Origin: an uncultured Ruminococcus sp.
GTDB taxonomy: Bacteria > Bacillota > Clostridia > Oscillospirales > Acutalibacteraceae
Length of the DNA stretch: 15,442 nucleotides
Assembly (NCBI GenBank): GCA_946414115.1
Contig: CAMKNF010000029.1
Span: forward strand, 1-15,442
Direction: 5' to 3'
In this document: in pieces, positions 1 through 8,039 of the stretch
How the letters are laid out: the number at the start of each line of letters is the position of its first letter
Numbering within the stretch: position 1 is the stretch's first letter
Notes under the pieces: generated by a model
What the model was told of the DNA's origin: nothing
Seen by the model: only the letters and a program-made list of their open reading frames with translations
Databases searched by the model: none
Program-made: the position numbers and the translations under genes

Positions 1-46
1 ACCACCGAGATCTACACTCTTTCCCTACACGACGCTCTTCCGATCT
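1..46. other. Illumina sequencing adapter left on the contig end
   Basis: These bases match the Illumina P5/TruSeq read-1 adapter from within P5 up to its final GCTCTTCCGATCT. They are not genomic. Bases 3-46 are the exact reverse complement of 15399-15442, so the contig appears to be bounded by a perfect 44-bp inverted repeat that is purely technical. Genomic sequence starts at about base 47, inside a gene. Confidence 0.98.
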
Positions 47-1338
47 CAATGTGGCGTAACAAGGCTATTACCGATACCTATATGCCCGGTTCGGTATTCA
101 AAATGTGTACTGCGTCTATGGCTCTTGAAGAGGGTAAGGTGAACGACAACTCAACCTTTGTGTGCGGCGGCTCAATGGTTGTAAGCGACAAGACTATCCA
201 CTGCAGTCACCTTGAAGGTCACGGCACCCAGAACTTTGTGCAGGCTGTCTGCAATTCGTGCAACCCCGCGTTTATCCAGATAGGTCAGCTTATCGGAATG
301 AACAAATTCTGTCAGTATTATCAGGGCTTCGGATTTTCCGAAAAAACGGGAATCGACCTCCCCGGCGAAGCTGACGATAACTTCTGGAAAGAGGGAACTA
401 TGACCGACGTTGACCTTGCGGTTGCGTCTTTCGGACAGAACTTTTCAATCACGCCTATTCAGATGATTACAGCCTGTGCCGCAGTGGCAAACGGCGGATA
501 CGTTCTTCAGCCCTACGTTGTTTCAAAGATAACAGATTCCGACGGCAACGTAATAAAAAATGTTGAAAAAAAGATTAAGCGTCAGGTTGTTTCAAAAGAA
601 ACCTCCGACAAGATGAATGAAATTCTCGGTTACAACACTTCTACCGCAGGTGCAACGGCAGGATATGTTGCTGGCTACAAGGTAGCAGGTAAGACAGGTA
701 CGTCCGAGAAAATCGGCTCAAAGGTTGAAAGCCATTTCAGCGAGGACTATATCGCTTCATTCTGCGGTTATGCCCCTGCCGACGACCCGCAGATTGCAAT
801 GCTTGTATTCTTCGATACACCGTCGGGTGATGCATATTACGGCTCACAGGTTGCAGCTCCCGTATTCATTAATATTATGTCCGAGGTTCTTCCGTACCTT
901 GAGATCAAGACGGAATATACCGACAGCGAGCTTGAGTACGTTGACGTTTCGGCTGGAGATTACACGGGAATGACTGTTTCAGAGGCTGAAGCGGCAGCAC
1001 AGGCTGACGGCTTTACAACAACGGTAAAGGGTGACGGCGAAAAGGTTATTGCCCAGATACCTGCGGTTTCTTCAAAAATTCCTTCGGGAGGAAATGTTGT
1101 GCTCTACACCGACGACACCAGCAGAAGTGAAACGGTAACGGTTCCGAATCTTGTAGGTTACTCGGCAACGGAGGTCAACAGTGTTGCGAGTGCTTATGGC
1201 TTGAACGTCAGCTTCTCGGGTGCGTCCGATACGGGTGTTGTCAGCACATCACAGAATATTGCAGAGGGCACTTCGGTAAGTCCGGGTACGGTAATTACGG
1301 TTTCGTTCTCTTCTTCATCTGCAACATTTAACGACTGA
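47..1338 (+). CDS. Penicillin-binding protein transpeptidase with two PASTA domains (SpoVD/PBP2B-like), 5'-truncated
   Basis: This is the C-terminal part of a class B PBP, a membrane-anchored D,D-transpeptidase that cross-links septal or spore peptidoglycan outside the membrane. Counting from the ATG at 49, the active-site SxxK is S15-V-F-K18, the SxN motif is S70-C-N72, and KTGT lies at 215-218. Two PASTA-like repeats follow, at about 298-356 and 362-422, the second opening with VPNLVGYS. The protein ends TFND. The N-terminal anchor, dimerisation domain and true start are missing because the contig begins inside the gene; the ATG at 49 is an internal methionine. The gene sits directly before mraY, where Firmicutes carry pbpB/spoVD. 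SpoVD usually has one PASTA domain and vegetative PBP2B two, so the paralogue is not settled. Family assignment is firm. Confidence 0.95.
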
Positions 1339-1357
1339 TAAATATATGACCGATTAT

Positions 1358-1383
1358 GGGTAAAGCGCAAAAACGCTTTGCCC
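1358..1383 (+). promoter_or_regulatory. Stem-loop between the PBP gene and mraY
   Basis: GGGTAAAGCG (1358-1367) pairs with CGCTTTGCCC (1374-1383) around the loop CAAAAA, giving ten base pairs including one T-G wobble. No T-run follows, so it does not look like a simple intrinsic terminator. It lies 19 bases after the PBP stop codon and 36 bases before the mraY start. It could be an mRNA processing or stability element, or a weak attenuator. Its role is unknown. Confidence 0.5.
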
Positions 1384-1419
1384 TGAAACGGTTTAATACG
1401 TCTGAAAGGATAGATAATT

Positions 1420-2451
1420 ATGATGATTTACGGAATATGGACTTTTTGCGCGGCACTTGCGGCGTTTCTGATTTCCTTTGTACTGGGAAGATTCTTAATC
1501 CCGTATCTTCACAAGCTTCATTTTGGCCAGACAATTCTGGACATCGGTCCGAGCTGGCACAAAAACAAGCAGGGAACTCCGACAATGGGCGGAATAATGT
1601 TCATTGCGGCAATTACTTTTGTTACAATAGTCAGCACAATTGTCTATATTCTTACAGGCGCTGATTTTATCAACACATATTTTGCAGATATACCAAAGGA
1701 AAGCCTGTTGATTTTTGCAGGACTCGGTCTTGCACTTGCAAACGGACTTATCGGCTTTATAGATGACTATATCAAGGTTGTTAAAAAGCGCAACCTCGGA
1801 CTTACTGCAAAGCAGAAGCTTGTACTTCAGTTTTCCGTTGCGGCAATTTACCTTGCAGTACTGGGATTTTCGGGATGCGGAACAGCTACAATAATTCCGT
1901 TTGTCGGTGAGGTTGACCTCGGATTTTTCTACTATATCATTGCCGCAGTTGCCATTGTCGGCATAGTGAACTCGGTAAATCTTACCGACGGCGTTGACGG
2001 CCTTGACGGCTCAATCACTTTCTTTGCCTGCGCTTCGTTTATGCTTATTGCAAGTATGCTCGACAGCCTCGGACTTACTGCGATGTGTGCCGCAAGCTGC
2101 GGAGCGTGCCTTGGCTTCCTTGTGTGGAACTTCCACCCTGCAAAGGTGTTTATGGGCGATACAGGCTCGCTGTTCCTCGGAGGGCTTGTGTGCGCTCTTG
2201 CATTTGCAATGAATATGCCGATTCTTCTTCTTCCCATCGGTATTGTCTACATCGCAGAGGAGCTTTCGGTTGTTCTTCAGGTCAGCTACTTCAAGCTTAC
2301 ACACGGCAAAAGACTTTTCAAGATGAGCCCAATTCATCACCACTTTGAAATATGCGGCTGGAGCGAGGTTAAAATTGTTGCCGTATTCAGCGCAGTAACA
2401 GCCGTTTTCGGTGCAATTGCATTTGCACTCGTTTATTTCGGAGTGAAATGA
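1420..2451 (+). CDS. mraY: Phospho-N-acetylmuramoyl-pentapeptide transferase (MraY)
   Basis: MraY transfers phospho-MurNAc-pentapeptide from UDP to undecaprenyl phosphate at the inner face of the membrane, making lipid I. At 343 residues it is near the usual family size, and it is a hydrophobic multi-pass protein. Diagnostic motifs are in order: TPTMGG at 53-58, the aspartate pair D115-D116 followed by YIKV, LTAKQKL at 128-134, NLTDGVDGLDG at 187-197, GDTGS at 246-250, and the HHH motif at 306-308. Two ATGs stand in tandem. The first, at 1420, is preferred because GAAAGGA (1404-1410) lies nine bases upstream. The gene follows the PBP gene after 81 bases and precedes ftsW, so it is probably part of the same dcw operon. 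murD, which often follows mraY, is absent; a palindromic repeat occupies the gap. Confidence 0.98.
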   Translation: MMIYGIWTFCAALAAFLISFVLGRFLIPYLHKLHFGQTILDIGPSWHKNKQGTPTMGGIMFIAAITFVTIVSTIVYILTGADFINTYFADIPKESLLIFAGLGLALANGLIGFIDDYIKVVKKRNLGLTAKQKLVLQFSVAAIYLAVLGFSGCGTATIIPFVGEVDLGFFYYIIAAVAIVGIVNSVNLTDGVDGLDGSITFFACASFMLIASMLDSLGLTAMCAASCGACLGFLVWNFHPAKVFMGDTGSLFLGGLVCALAFAMNMPILLLPIGIVYIAEELSVVLQVSYFKLTHGKRLFKMSPIHHHFEICGWSEVKIVAVFSAVTAVFGAIAFALVYFGVK

Positions 2452-2482
2452 TTTATTCGTGTAAATATTTTTGCTAAAAAAT

Positions 2483-2561
2483 GTAGGGAACGGTCTTGAC
2501 CGTTCCGAGTCGGTTAAGAGTTGGCTTGTGAATCAGCGGAACGGTCAAGACCGTTCCCTAC
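2483..2561. repeat. REP/BIME-like inverted pair of GTAG-headed palindromes between mraY and ftsW
   Basis: Two perfectly inverted arms of 26 bases (2482-2507 and 2537-2562) flank a 29-base spacer. Each arm starts at its outer end with TGTAGGG and contains its own hairpin, with 9-bp stem GGAACGGTC / GACCGTTCC and a two-base centre. The GTAG heads face outward. The layout matches REP elements (GTAG head plus palindrome) arranged as a BIME. The pair fills most of the 152-base mraY-ftsW gap, and nothing else was seen there except the ftsW ribosome binding site. No REP-associated transposase (RAYT) is present in the window. Confidence 0.85.
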
Positions 2562-2603
2562 ACTGATGAATGTATTTTAATATAAAAAGGAGGGAAAAAC
2601 CGT

Positions 2604-3860
2604 ATGGCACCAAACAAGAGAATGATGCTTAAGGCAGACGTAAACAGAATTTACGATGACGAATATTATTCGGAGCAGAAAATCAAGCAGGAAAAGTTTT
2701 TCATCCGTCCCTCCCGTCAGCGCAAAATGAAGAAAACAAAGTGGTTTGCAATCGGAATGGGAATAGATCTGCCATTCTGCATCATAATTCTTATTCTGCT
2801 TACAATCGGAACAATTATGATGTTCTCGGCAAGCTATGCGTTTTCCTATTATACACAGGGCGACAGCTACTATTTTCTTATTAGACAGCTTATATTTATC
2901 GTAATCGGTATTGCGGCTATGACTGTGATGTCGTTTTTTAACTATAATAAGCTTCACAAAATTGCCCCTGTCGTCCTCGGGATTTCGTATCTTGCACTGA
3001 TGATAGTGCTTGTGCTTCCGGGTGATAACGGTGTAAAGCGTTGGATTCCGCTCGGATTGTTCAATATTCAGCCTTCCGAGATTGCAAAATTTGCAATTAT
3101 CCTGTTCTTTGCACACTGGGCAAGTAAATATTACAACAAAATGCAGTTTGCACGTTACAGCGTTCTGCCCGGACTTATCGTGTTTGGTACAACAGCCTTG
3201 TTGCTGTTTCTTGAGCCGCACTATTCGGGCATTGTAATCCTCGCAATCCTGACTGTACTTATGCTCTACATAGGCGGTATGAAAACAAAGTATCTTTTCA
3301 TCGGCTTTGTGCTTATGGTCGGAGTTGTGCTTCTGCTTGCAGTGACAGGCGGTTTGTCCTACGCAATGAGCCGTATGGACGGCTGGGGACAGGCGCTTAT
3401 ATACACAGACGAGGATATGTGGCAGACCACGTGGCAGACGAGAAATTCACTCTACGCAATCGGCTCGGGCGGCTTGTGGGGACTCGGACTGGGACAGTCA
3501 CGTCAGAAGTACCTCTATCTTCCCGAACCGCAGAACGACTTTATTTTTGCAATTGTTGTTGAAGAGCTTGGCTTTATCGGCGCAACAATGATTCTCCTTA
3601 TTTTCGCACTTCTTGTATGGAGAGGAATAACGCTTTCGCTCCGTGCAAAGGATAAATTCGGAAAGCTCCTCGGCATAGGACTTACCTCGCAGATTGGTGT
3701 TCAGGTTGTGCTGAATATTCTCGTAATCACCGACTGGCTTCCGAATACGGGTATCAGCCTGCCGTTCTTCAGCTACGGCGGCAGTTCGCTGATTATGTTA
3801 CTTGCGCAGATGGGTATAGTTCTTTCAATTTCAAGAACTGCAAATATTGAAAGACAGTAA
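2604..3860 (+). CDS. ftsW: FtsW-type SEDS peptidoglycan glycosyltransferase
   Basis: This is a SEDS-family membrane polymerase that joins lipid II into glycan strands at the septum, working with a class B PBP. It has 418 residues. A basic cytoplasmic N-terminus of about 50 residues precedes about ten hydrophobic segments. Family signatures include FSAS at 74-77, KRWIPLG at 145-151, QPSEIAK at 156-162, LEPHYSG at 203-209, SGGLWGLGLGQS at 288-299, NDFIF at 311-315 and GISLPFFSYGGSS at 383-395. D312 corresponds to the aspartate proposed as catalytic in SEDS proteins. The start is supported by AGGAGGG (2588-2594), nine bases before the ATG. In Firmicutes this slot may hold ftsW or its sporulation paralogue spoVE, and sequence alone does not separate them. 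MurG follows after 19 bases. Confidence 0.95.
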   Translation: MAPNKRMMLKADVNRIYDDEYYSEQKIKQEKFFIRPSRQRKMKKTKWFAIGMGIDLPFCIIILILLTIGTIMMFSASYAFSYYTQGDSYYFLIRQLIFIVIGIAAMTVMSFFNYNKLHKIAPVVLGISYLALMIVLVLPGDNGVKRWIPLGLFNIQPSEIAKFAIILFFAHWASKYYNKMQFARYSVLPGLIVFGTTALLLFLEPHYSGIVILAILTVLMLYIGGMKTKYLFIGFVLMVGVVLLLAVTGGLSYAMSRMDGWGQALIYTDEDMWQTTWQTRNSLYAIGSGGLWGLGLGQSRQKYLYLPEPQNDFIFAIVVEELGFIGATMILLIFALLVWRGITLSLRAKDKFGKLLGIGLTSQIGVQVVLNILVITDWLPNTGISLPFFSYGGSSLIMLLAQMGIVLSISRTANIERQ

Positions 3861-3879
3861 TATATATGGAGGAATGTAT

Positions 3880-4998
3880 ATGAAAGTTTTGCTTGCAGGC
3901 GGCGGTACGGCAGGACACATCAATCCTGCTCTTGCAATCGCAGGTTACATCAAAAAGAAACGCCCCGAAACCGAATTTCTGTTCATCGGCAACCGTGACG
4001 GAATGGAGCAAAGGCTTGTTCCGCAGGCAGGTTTTGACATTAAGTCGATAACGATAAGCGGTTTCAAGAGAAGCTTTTCACCGAAAAATATGGTTGAGAA
4101 CGTAAAGACCGTTACAAGAACCTTTACGTCATCTCACGAGGCAAAGAAGATTATCTCGGAGTTCAAGCCCGATATATGCATAGGAACGGGCGGTTATGTT
4201 TCAGGTCCCGTCATAAGAACGGCGGCAAAAATGGGTATTCCCTGCATAATTCACGAGCAGAACGCATACCCCGGAGTTACAAACAAAATGCTTGCAAAGA
4301 GCGTCAGCAAGGTAATGCTTGCAGTGCCGGACGCTAAAAAATATTTTGAAAAGGCTGACTTCGTCGTTACGGGAAATCCCGTAAGAGGCGACATTCTTAC
4401 GGCAGACAAAGAGGAGTCGAGAGCCGAGCTAAAGCTTGACGGACGTCCGATGATTCTTTCGTTCGGCGGAAGTCTGGGCGCAAGAAAAATCAACGAAGCC
4501 GTAGCCGATATTGTCGCACGAAGCGGCAAGGACGGCAGGTATCAGCATATACACGCCTACGGAAAATACGGCGACTGGTTCCCCGACCTTGTAAAGGAAA
4601 AGGGAACGGATATTTCACAGTGCGGTAACCTCGACATCAGACCGTACATTGACAATATGCCGACGTGTATGGCGGCGGCTGACCTTGTAATCTGCCGTGC
4701 AGGCGCAATTACGCTCAGCGAAATTCAGGCTATGGGCAAGCCTGCAATACTCATTCCGTCACCGAATGTTGCGGAAAATCATCAGTACCACAACGCAATG
4801 GCGCTTGTAAACGCAGGAGCAGCCGAGATAATCGAGGAATCGGAGCTGTCGGGCGAAACGCTTATGAAAACAGTCGATAAGATGCTGTTAGATCCCGAAA
4901 AGCTGAAAACAATCAGCGAAAATTCTCGAAAAATGGCAATAACCGATGCAAACGAGAGAATCTACTCGGTTGTCAAAAAAACACTCGGACTTGTTTAA
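3880..4998 (+). CDS. murG: UDP-GlcNAc:lipid I N-acetylglucosaminyltransferase (MurG)
   Basis: MurG is the peripheral membrane GT-B glycosyltransferase that adds GlcNAc to lipid I, producing lipid II on the cytoplasmic face. The protein has 372 residues. The first glycine-rich loop GGGTAGH is at 7-13, followed by GTGGYVSGPV at 102-111, HEQNAYPGVTNK at 125-136, GGSLGAR at 196-202, and the UDP-GlcNAc-binding RAGAITLSE at 273-281. An in-frame ATG exists at 3847, inside the end of ftsW, and another at 3874. The ATG at 3880 is chosen because GGAGG (3868-3872) sits seven bases before it and the protein then begins MKVLLAGGG, as in the family. The tight spacing behind ftsW suggests co-transcription. 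Confidence 0.97.
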   Translation: MKVLLAGGGTAGHINPALAIAGYIKKKRPETEFLFIGNRDGMEQRLVPQAGFDIKSITISGFKRSFSPKNMVENVKTVTRTFTSSHEAKKIISEFKPDICIGTGGYVSGPVIRTAAKMGIPCIIHEQNAYPGVTNKMLAKSVSKVMLAVPDAKKYFEKADFVVTGNPVRGDILTADKEESRAELKLDGRPMILSFGGSLGARKINEAVADIVARSGKDGRYQHIHAYGKYGDWFPDLVKEKGTDISQCGNLDIRPYIDNMPTCMAAADLVICRAGAITLSEIQAMGKPAILIPSPNVAENHQYHNAMALVNAGAAEIIEESELSGETLMKTVDKMLLDPEKLKTISENSRKMAITDANERIYSVVKKTLGLV

Positions 4999-5067
4999 TT
5001 TACCGTAGTAACATCGGCATAACTTTCTCATAGAATATAAAGGTATTCTTTTTGAGAGGGTGTTACT

Positions 5068-6321
5068 GTGTCAAAACTGCTTGTAACAGGAAGAAAAAAA
5101 CTTGGCGGAGAGACATACGTTCAAGGAGCCAAAAACAGTGCGCTGCCTGTTCTTGCGGCAACGATACTTACAAAGGGCGAGAATGTAATCTACAATTGTC
5201 CCGACCTTTCCGATATTGAAGCGTCTGCAAGAATACTTCGCTATCTCGGTTGTAAGGTCAGCCGAAGCGGAAGCGCAGTGCTTGTGAACTGTGATACAAT
5301 CGATAAATACGATATTCCCGACGAGCTTATGCGCAAAACGAGAAGCTCAATTATCTTCCTCGGCGCAATACTTGCACGAACAGGCAGGGCAAAAATGAGC
5401 TTCCCCGGTGGCTGTGAAATAGGTCTGCGGCCTATCGATATTCACCTTAAAGCACTACGTGAAATGGGTGCGGATATACGTGAAATTCACGGCTGTCTTG
5501 ACTGCACAGCACCAAAGGGGCTTAAGGGAACGAAAATTTCCCTCTCGTTTCCGAGCGTAGGTGCAACCGAGGACATAATGATAGCCGCCTGTCTTGCCGA
5601 CGGCACAACAACAATTACTAATGCCGCAAGAGAGCCCGAAATCTGCGACCTTGCAGATTTCCTCAACAAATGCGGCGCAAAAATTTACGGAGCCGGCGAG
5701 GGCGTTGTCATAATCGAGGGTGTCAAATCGCTCAAACCGACAAGCCACTCTATAATTCCCGACAGAATAGTCTGCGCAACGCTTATGGCGTGTGCCGCTG
5801 TTACAGGGTCGAAAATAACGCTTGACGGAGTTATTTGCAGTCACCTTGCCTCTATCATTCCCGTTTTTGAAGATGCAGGCTGTAAAATCAGGTGTTGCAA
5901 CGGCACTCTTGAATTTACTGCTCCCGAAAAATTAAAAGCGATGAAAACCGTTCGCACAATGCCATATCCGGGCTTCCCGACCGACGCACAGGCACCTTTG
6001 CTTGCAGTGTCCTGCATAGCCGACGGAACGACGGTTTTTGTTGAAAACATATTTGAAAACCGCTACAGACATACGGGCGAGCTTATCCGAATGGGTGCAG
6101 ATATAAAAACCGTCGGAAAGGTTGCCGTAGTCGAGGGCGTAAAGTCGCTTTACGGTGCGCCTGTTGAGGCTACCGATTTGCGTGGAGCGGCATCGCTTGT
6201 TGTCGCAGGACTCTGTGCCGAGTCGCAGACCGAAATCAGTGGAGTAAGATACCTTGAGCGTGGATACGAAAATTTCGAGCTTACGCTGTCTGCCCTCGGT
6301 GCAGATATAAAAAAGATTTAG
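5068..6321 (+). CDS. murA: UDP-N-acetylglucosamine 1-carboxyvinyltransferase (MurA)
   Basis: This cytoplasmic enzyme transfers enolpyruvate from PEP to UDP-GlcNAc, the first committed step of peptidoglycan synthesis and the target of fosfomycin. It has 417 residues, the normal length. K22-N23 lies in AKNSALP. The catalytic loop is PGGCEIG with C116, matching C115 of E. coli MurA, so this copy has the fosfomycin-sensitive cysteine rather than the resistant aspartate. FPTDAQAP carries D306, the equivalent of D305. Translation starts at GTG, with GAGAGGG (5054-5060) seven bases upstream. It lies 69 bases after murG, in a position often held by murB in Firmicutes dcw clusters. Many Firmicutes have two MurA paralogues; which one this is cannot be told. 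The TAG stop lies at the very edge of a dispersed repeat. Confidence 0.97.
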   Translation: MSKLLVTGRKKLGGETYVQGAKNSALPVLAATILTKGENVIYNCPDLSDIEASARILRYLGCKVSRSGSAVLVNCDTIDKYDIPDELMRKTRSSIIFLGAILARTGRAKMSFPGGCEIGLRPIDIHLKALREMGADIREIHGCLDCTAPKGLKGTKISLSFPSVGATEDIMIAACLADGTTTITNAAREPEICDLADFLNKCGAKIYGAGEGVVIIEGVKSLKPTSHSIIPDRIVCATLMACAAVTGSKITLDGVICSHLASIIPVFEDAGCKIRCCNGTLEFTAPEKLKAMKTVRTMPYPGFPTDAQAPLLAVSCIADGTTVFVENIFENRYRHTGELIRMGADIKTVGKVAVVEGVKSLYGAPVEATDLRGAASLVVAGLCAESQTEISGVRYLERGYENFELTLSALGADIKKI

Positions 6322-6413
6322 CCGAGTACCTCGGCGGGCAAAATGAGTGGAAAAGTCGGATAGCTTTGAAAAAACGGATGCCCGAATTTTAAGTTGATAT
6401 ATAGGTAACGTTT
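6318..6413 (-). repeat. Dispersed ~96-bp core repeat, solo copy A, after murA
   Basis: Read on the minus strand, this matches 9304-9399 and 12033-12127 over their whole length. It begins AAACGTTACCTATATATC, has a variable centre of about 20 bases, and ends in GCCGAG-GTA-CTCGGC (a six-pair hairpin on either strand) followed by TAA. CGGGCA and TGCCCG inside the core can also pair. The outer edge contains the murA stop codon (TAG 6319-6321). Unlike the other two copies, no matching left end is found on the far side. Confidence 0.88.
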
Positions 6414-6437
6414 CGGGCGACCCTGAGCGGTCGCCCG
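6414..6437. repeat. GC-rich hairpin joined to core repeat copy A, upstream of ftsQ
   Basis: CGGGCGACC pairs perfectly with GGTCGCCCG around CTGAGC, a nine-pair stem. It abuts the AAAC end of the 96-bp core. In the other two copies a GGGACG/CGTCCC inverted pair stands at the same junction with a different sequence. It ends 19 bases before the ftsQ Shine-Dalgarno, so it could influence ftsQ mRNA structure. No T-run follows, so a strong terminator is unlikely. Confidence 0.7.
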
Positions 6438-6472
6438 TAAGGAAAATGAAAAGAAAAGGAGGAAGTTTGCCG

Positions 6473-7885
6473 ATGAGTGAGAGAAAAACACTTTCGTCAA
6501 AGGACAGAAAGCAGTTAGCAAAGCAGAGAAAATCAGCTGCAAAGCAGGCTCAAAAATTTCACAGGGAACAGGAAAAAAAGGCAAAAAAATCCTCTGCAAC
6601 AGCTAAAAAATCCACAACAAAAAAGCGTTCCTCAAGCAAGATTGAGGAGGCTGTCAATTCTGGAAAAACCGTTAAATTTGAAAACATCAGCCGTGAAGAA
6701 AAGTATATGCGTGAAAGCGAGGAGAGAATCAGAAACCTCGAGCCGCAGGATTTTGACGACGGCTATTACATAGACGAATACTGTGCAAGACAAAAGCAGG
6801 AGCGCCGTGCAAAGGAAATTCATCAGCAGGAAAATGAAGTAATCCACAGACGAAAAAAACCGATTACGCAAAAACAGCTGAGAATCAGACGTATTTTAAT
6901 TTACAGCTCAATTTTTGCCGCAGTGCTTGTAATCGGCGTAGTGTTAAGTCTTACCGTGCTTTTTAAAACCGAGAAAATCGAGGTTGAGGGCGACAAGTAT
7001 TATTACGAGGATCAGATAATAGCTTTCAGCGGAGTTGAGCTACAGCAGAATATTATAGTCGGAGCGTTCAGCAGTACACCCGAAAATATTTCCGCAAATC
7101 TTCCGTATGTTGAAAAGGCAGAAATCAGCTTTGCAATTCCCGATACAATCACAATTAAAATCACTGATGCAGTACCGTCATACGTAATAAAAAACGGCGA
7201 AAAGTTTCTTCTTATAAGCTCCAAGGGACGTATTCTTGACAGCGTTGACAGCAACGAGGACAAGCTGCCCGAGCTTAAATGTGACAAGCTCAAGAGCACG
7301 AAAGCAGGCGATTATGTTTCTTTCAGCGATGAAAATGTGCCTGATATTCTTGAGGATGTTTCCGAAAGTCTTAATGCAAACGACGTAAAGAATATTACGG
7401 CTTTTGACGTTACCGATACTGCCAACATCACGCTTGAATACGACAAGCGAATTACAATTAACATCGGTCTGCCCGAGGATATTGACTATAAAATCAGAAC
7501 GGCGATGACGATTATCAACGAAAAGCTTGACCCGAATAACACCGGTACAATTGCAGGAAAGCTTGACGTTTCTTCCTGCAACACCACAAAGGTTTCACGC
7601 TACAAGCCTGCCGAAACGGCACCTCCGACAACAGCGCCGTCAACCACAGCACCTGCCGATTATTCGGACAGCAATCAGTATTATGACGACAGCTACACGT
7701 GGAGTGATAATACATACTCCGACGGCGGATACGTTGACGACGGCACAGACAATTACGGTGAGCCGTATGACAGCAATACTTATGCAGATGACGGCACTTC
7801 CGACTATTCCGCACAGAATGATTACAACGCTTATGGTGATGCAGGGGATAATTATTACGACGACGGAGCATATTATGCCGAATAG
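6473..7885 (+). CDS. ftsQ: FtsQ/DivIB cell-division protein with POTRA domain and Tyr/Asp-rich tail
   Basis: This is a bitopic divisome protein that links cytoplasmic and extracellular parts of the division machinery. It has 470 residues, longer than most FtsQ/DivIB proteins. Residues 1-140 are highly charged and lysine-rich. One membrane segment follows at about 141-163 (ILIYSSIFAAVLVIGVVLSL), then a POTRA domain at about 165-235 (KTEKIEVEGDKYY...), and an extracellular beta region to about 375. Residues 381-395 are a Thr/Pro/Ala linker. Residues 396-470 are low-complexity with roughly sixteen tyrosines and many aspartates, including near-repeats YVDDGTDNY and YADDGTSDY. An in-frame ATG at 6446 is rejected, because the ribosome binding site AAGGAGG (6456-6462) lies inside it and serves the ATG at 6473. 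The family call rests on topology, POTRA and position between murA and ftsZ. Confidence 0.9.
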   Translation: MSERKTLSSKDRKQLAKQRKSAAKQAQKFHREQEKKAKKSSATAKKSTTKKRSSSKIEEAVNSGKTVKFENISREEKYMRESEERIRNLEPQDFDDGYYIDEYCARQKQERRAKEIHQQENEVIHRRKKPITQKQLRIRRILIYSSIFAAVLVIGVVLSLTVLFKTEKIEVEGDKYYYEDQIIAFSGVELQQNIIVGAFSSTPENISANLPYVEKAEISFAIPDTITIKITDAVPSYVIKNGEKFLLISSKGRILDSVDSNEDKLPELKCDKLKSTKAGDYVSFSDENVPDILEDVSESLNANDVKNITAFDVTDTANITLEYDKRITINIGLPEDIDYKIRTAMTIINEKLDPNNTGTIAGKLDVSSCNTTKVSRYKPAETAPPTTAPSTTAPADYSDSNQYYDDSYTWSDNTYSDGGYVDDGTDNYGEPYDSNTYADDGTSDYSAQNDYNAYGDAGDNYYDDGAYYAE

Positions 7886-7929
7886 CTGAAAAAATTTCAT
7901 TATTATTGCAGAAAATCATATTAAAAGCA

Positions 7930-7958
7930 TTGATATTTTTGCAAAAGTATGATAAAAT
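7930..7958 (+). promoter_or_regulatory. Sigma-A-type promoter for ftsZ
   Basis: The -35 box is TTGATA (7930-7935), then a 17-base spacer, then -10 box TAAAAT (7953-7958), preceded by TGA as an extended -10. Transcription would start near 7965, giving a leader of about 75 bases before ftsZ. A second TATAAT at 7965-7970 lacks a well-spaced -35. This gives ftsZ expression separate from the upstream mur/fts operon. Confidence 0.75.
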
Positions 7959-8039
7959 ATAGATTATAATTGTGTACTCTAAAATATTATGGAATTTTAT
8001 CGCTATACAGACTTAAAAGATTTTAAGGAGGACGTAAAA

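Noticed and set aside
49..51. ATG at 49 as the start of the PBP gene
   Set aside because: It is only three bases from the adapter and lies a few residues before the active-site serine; the N-terminal half of the protein is missing.
2577..3221. Long minus-strand reading frame opposite ftsW
   Set aside because: Shadow of the real gene: no ribosome binding site, no recognisable family, and conserved ftsW motifs are on the plus strand.
5032..5053. Weak hairpin AGAATA/TATTCT followed by TTTTT before murA, as a terminator
   Set aside because: Only six A/T-rich pairs, too weak for efficient termination, and it overlaps the murA leader just before its ribosome binding site.
7515..7919. Reading frames on both strands over the ftsQ 3' end, including a 134-codon one
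   Set aside because: They come from the low-complexity Tyr/Asp codons of the ftsQ tail read in other frames; the ftsQ frame has a ribosome binding site and a POTRA domain.
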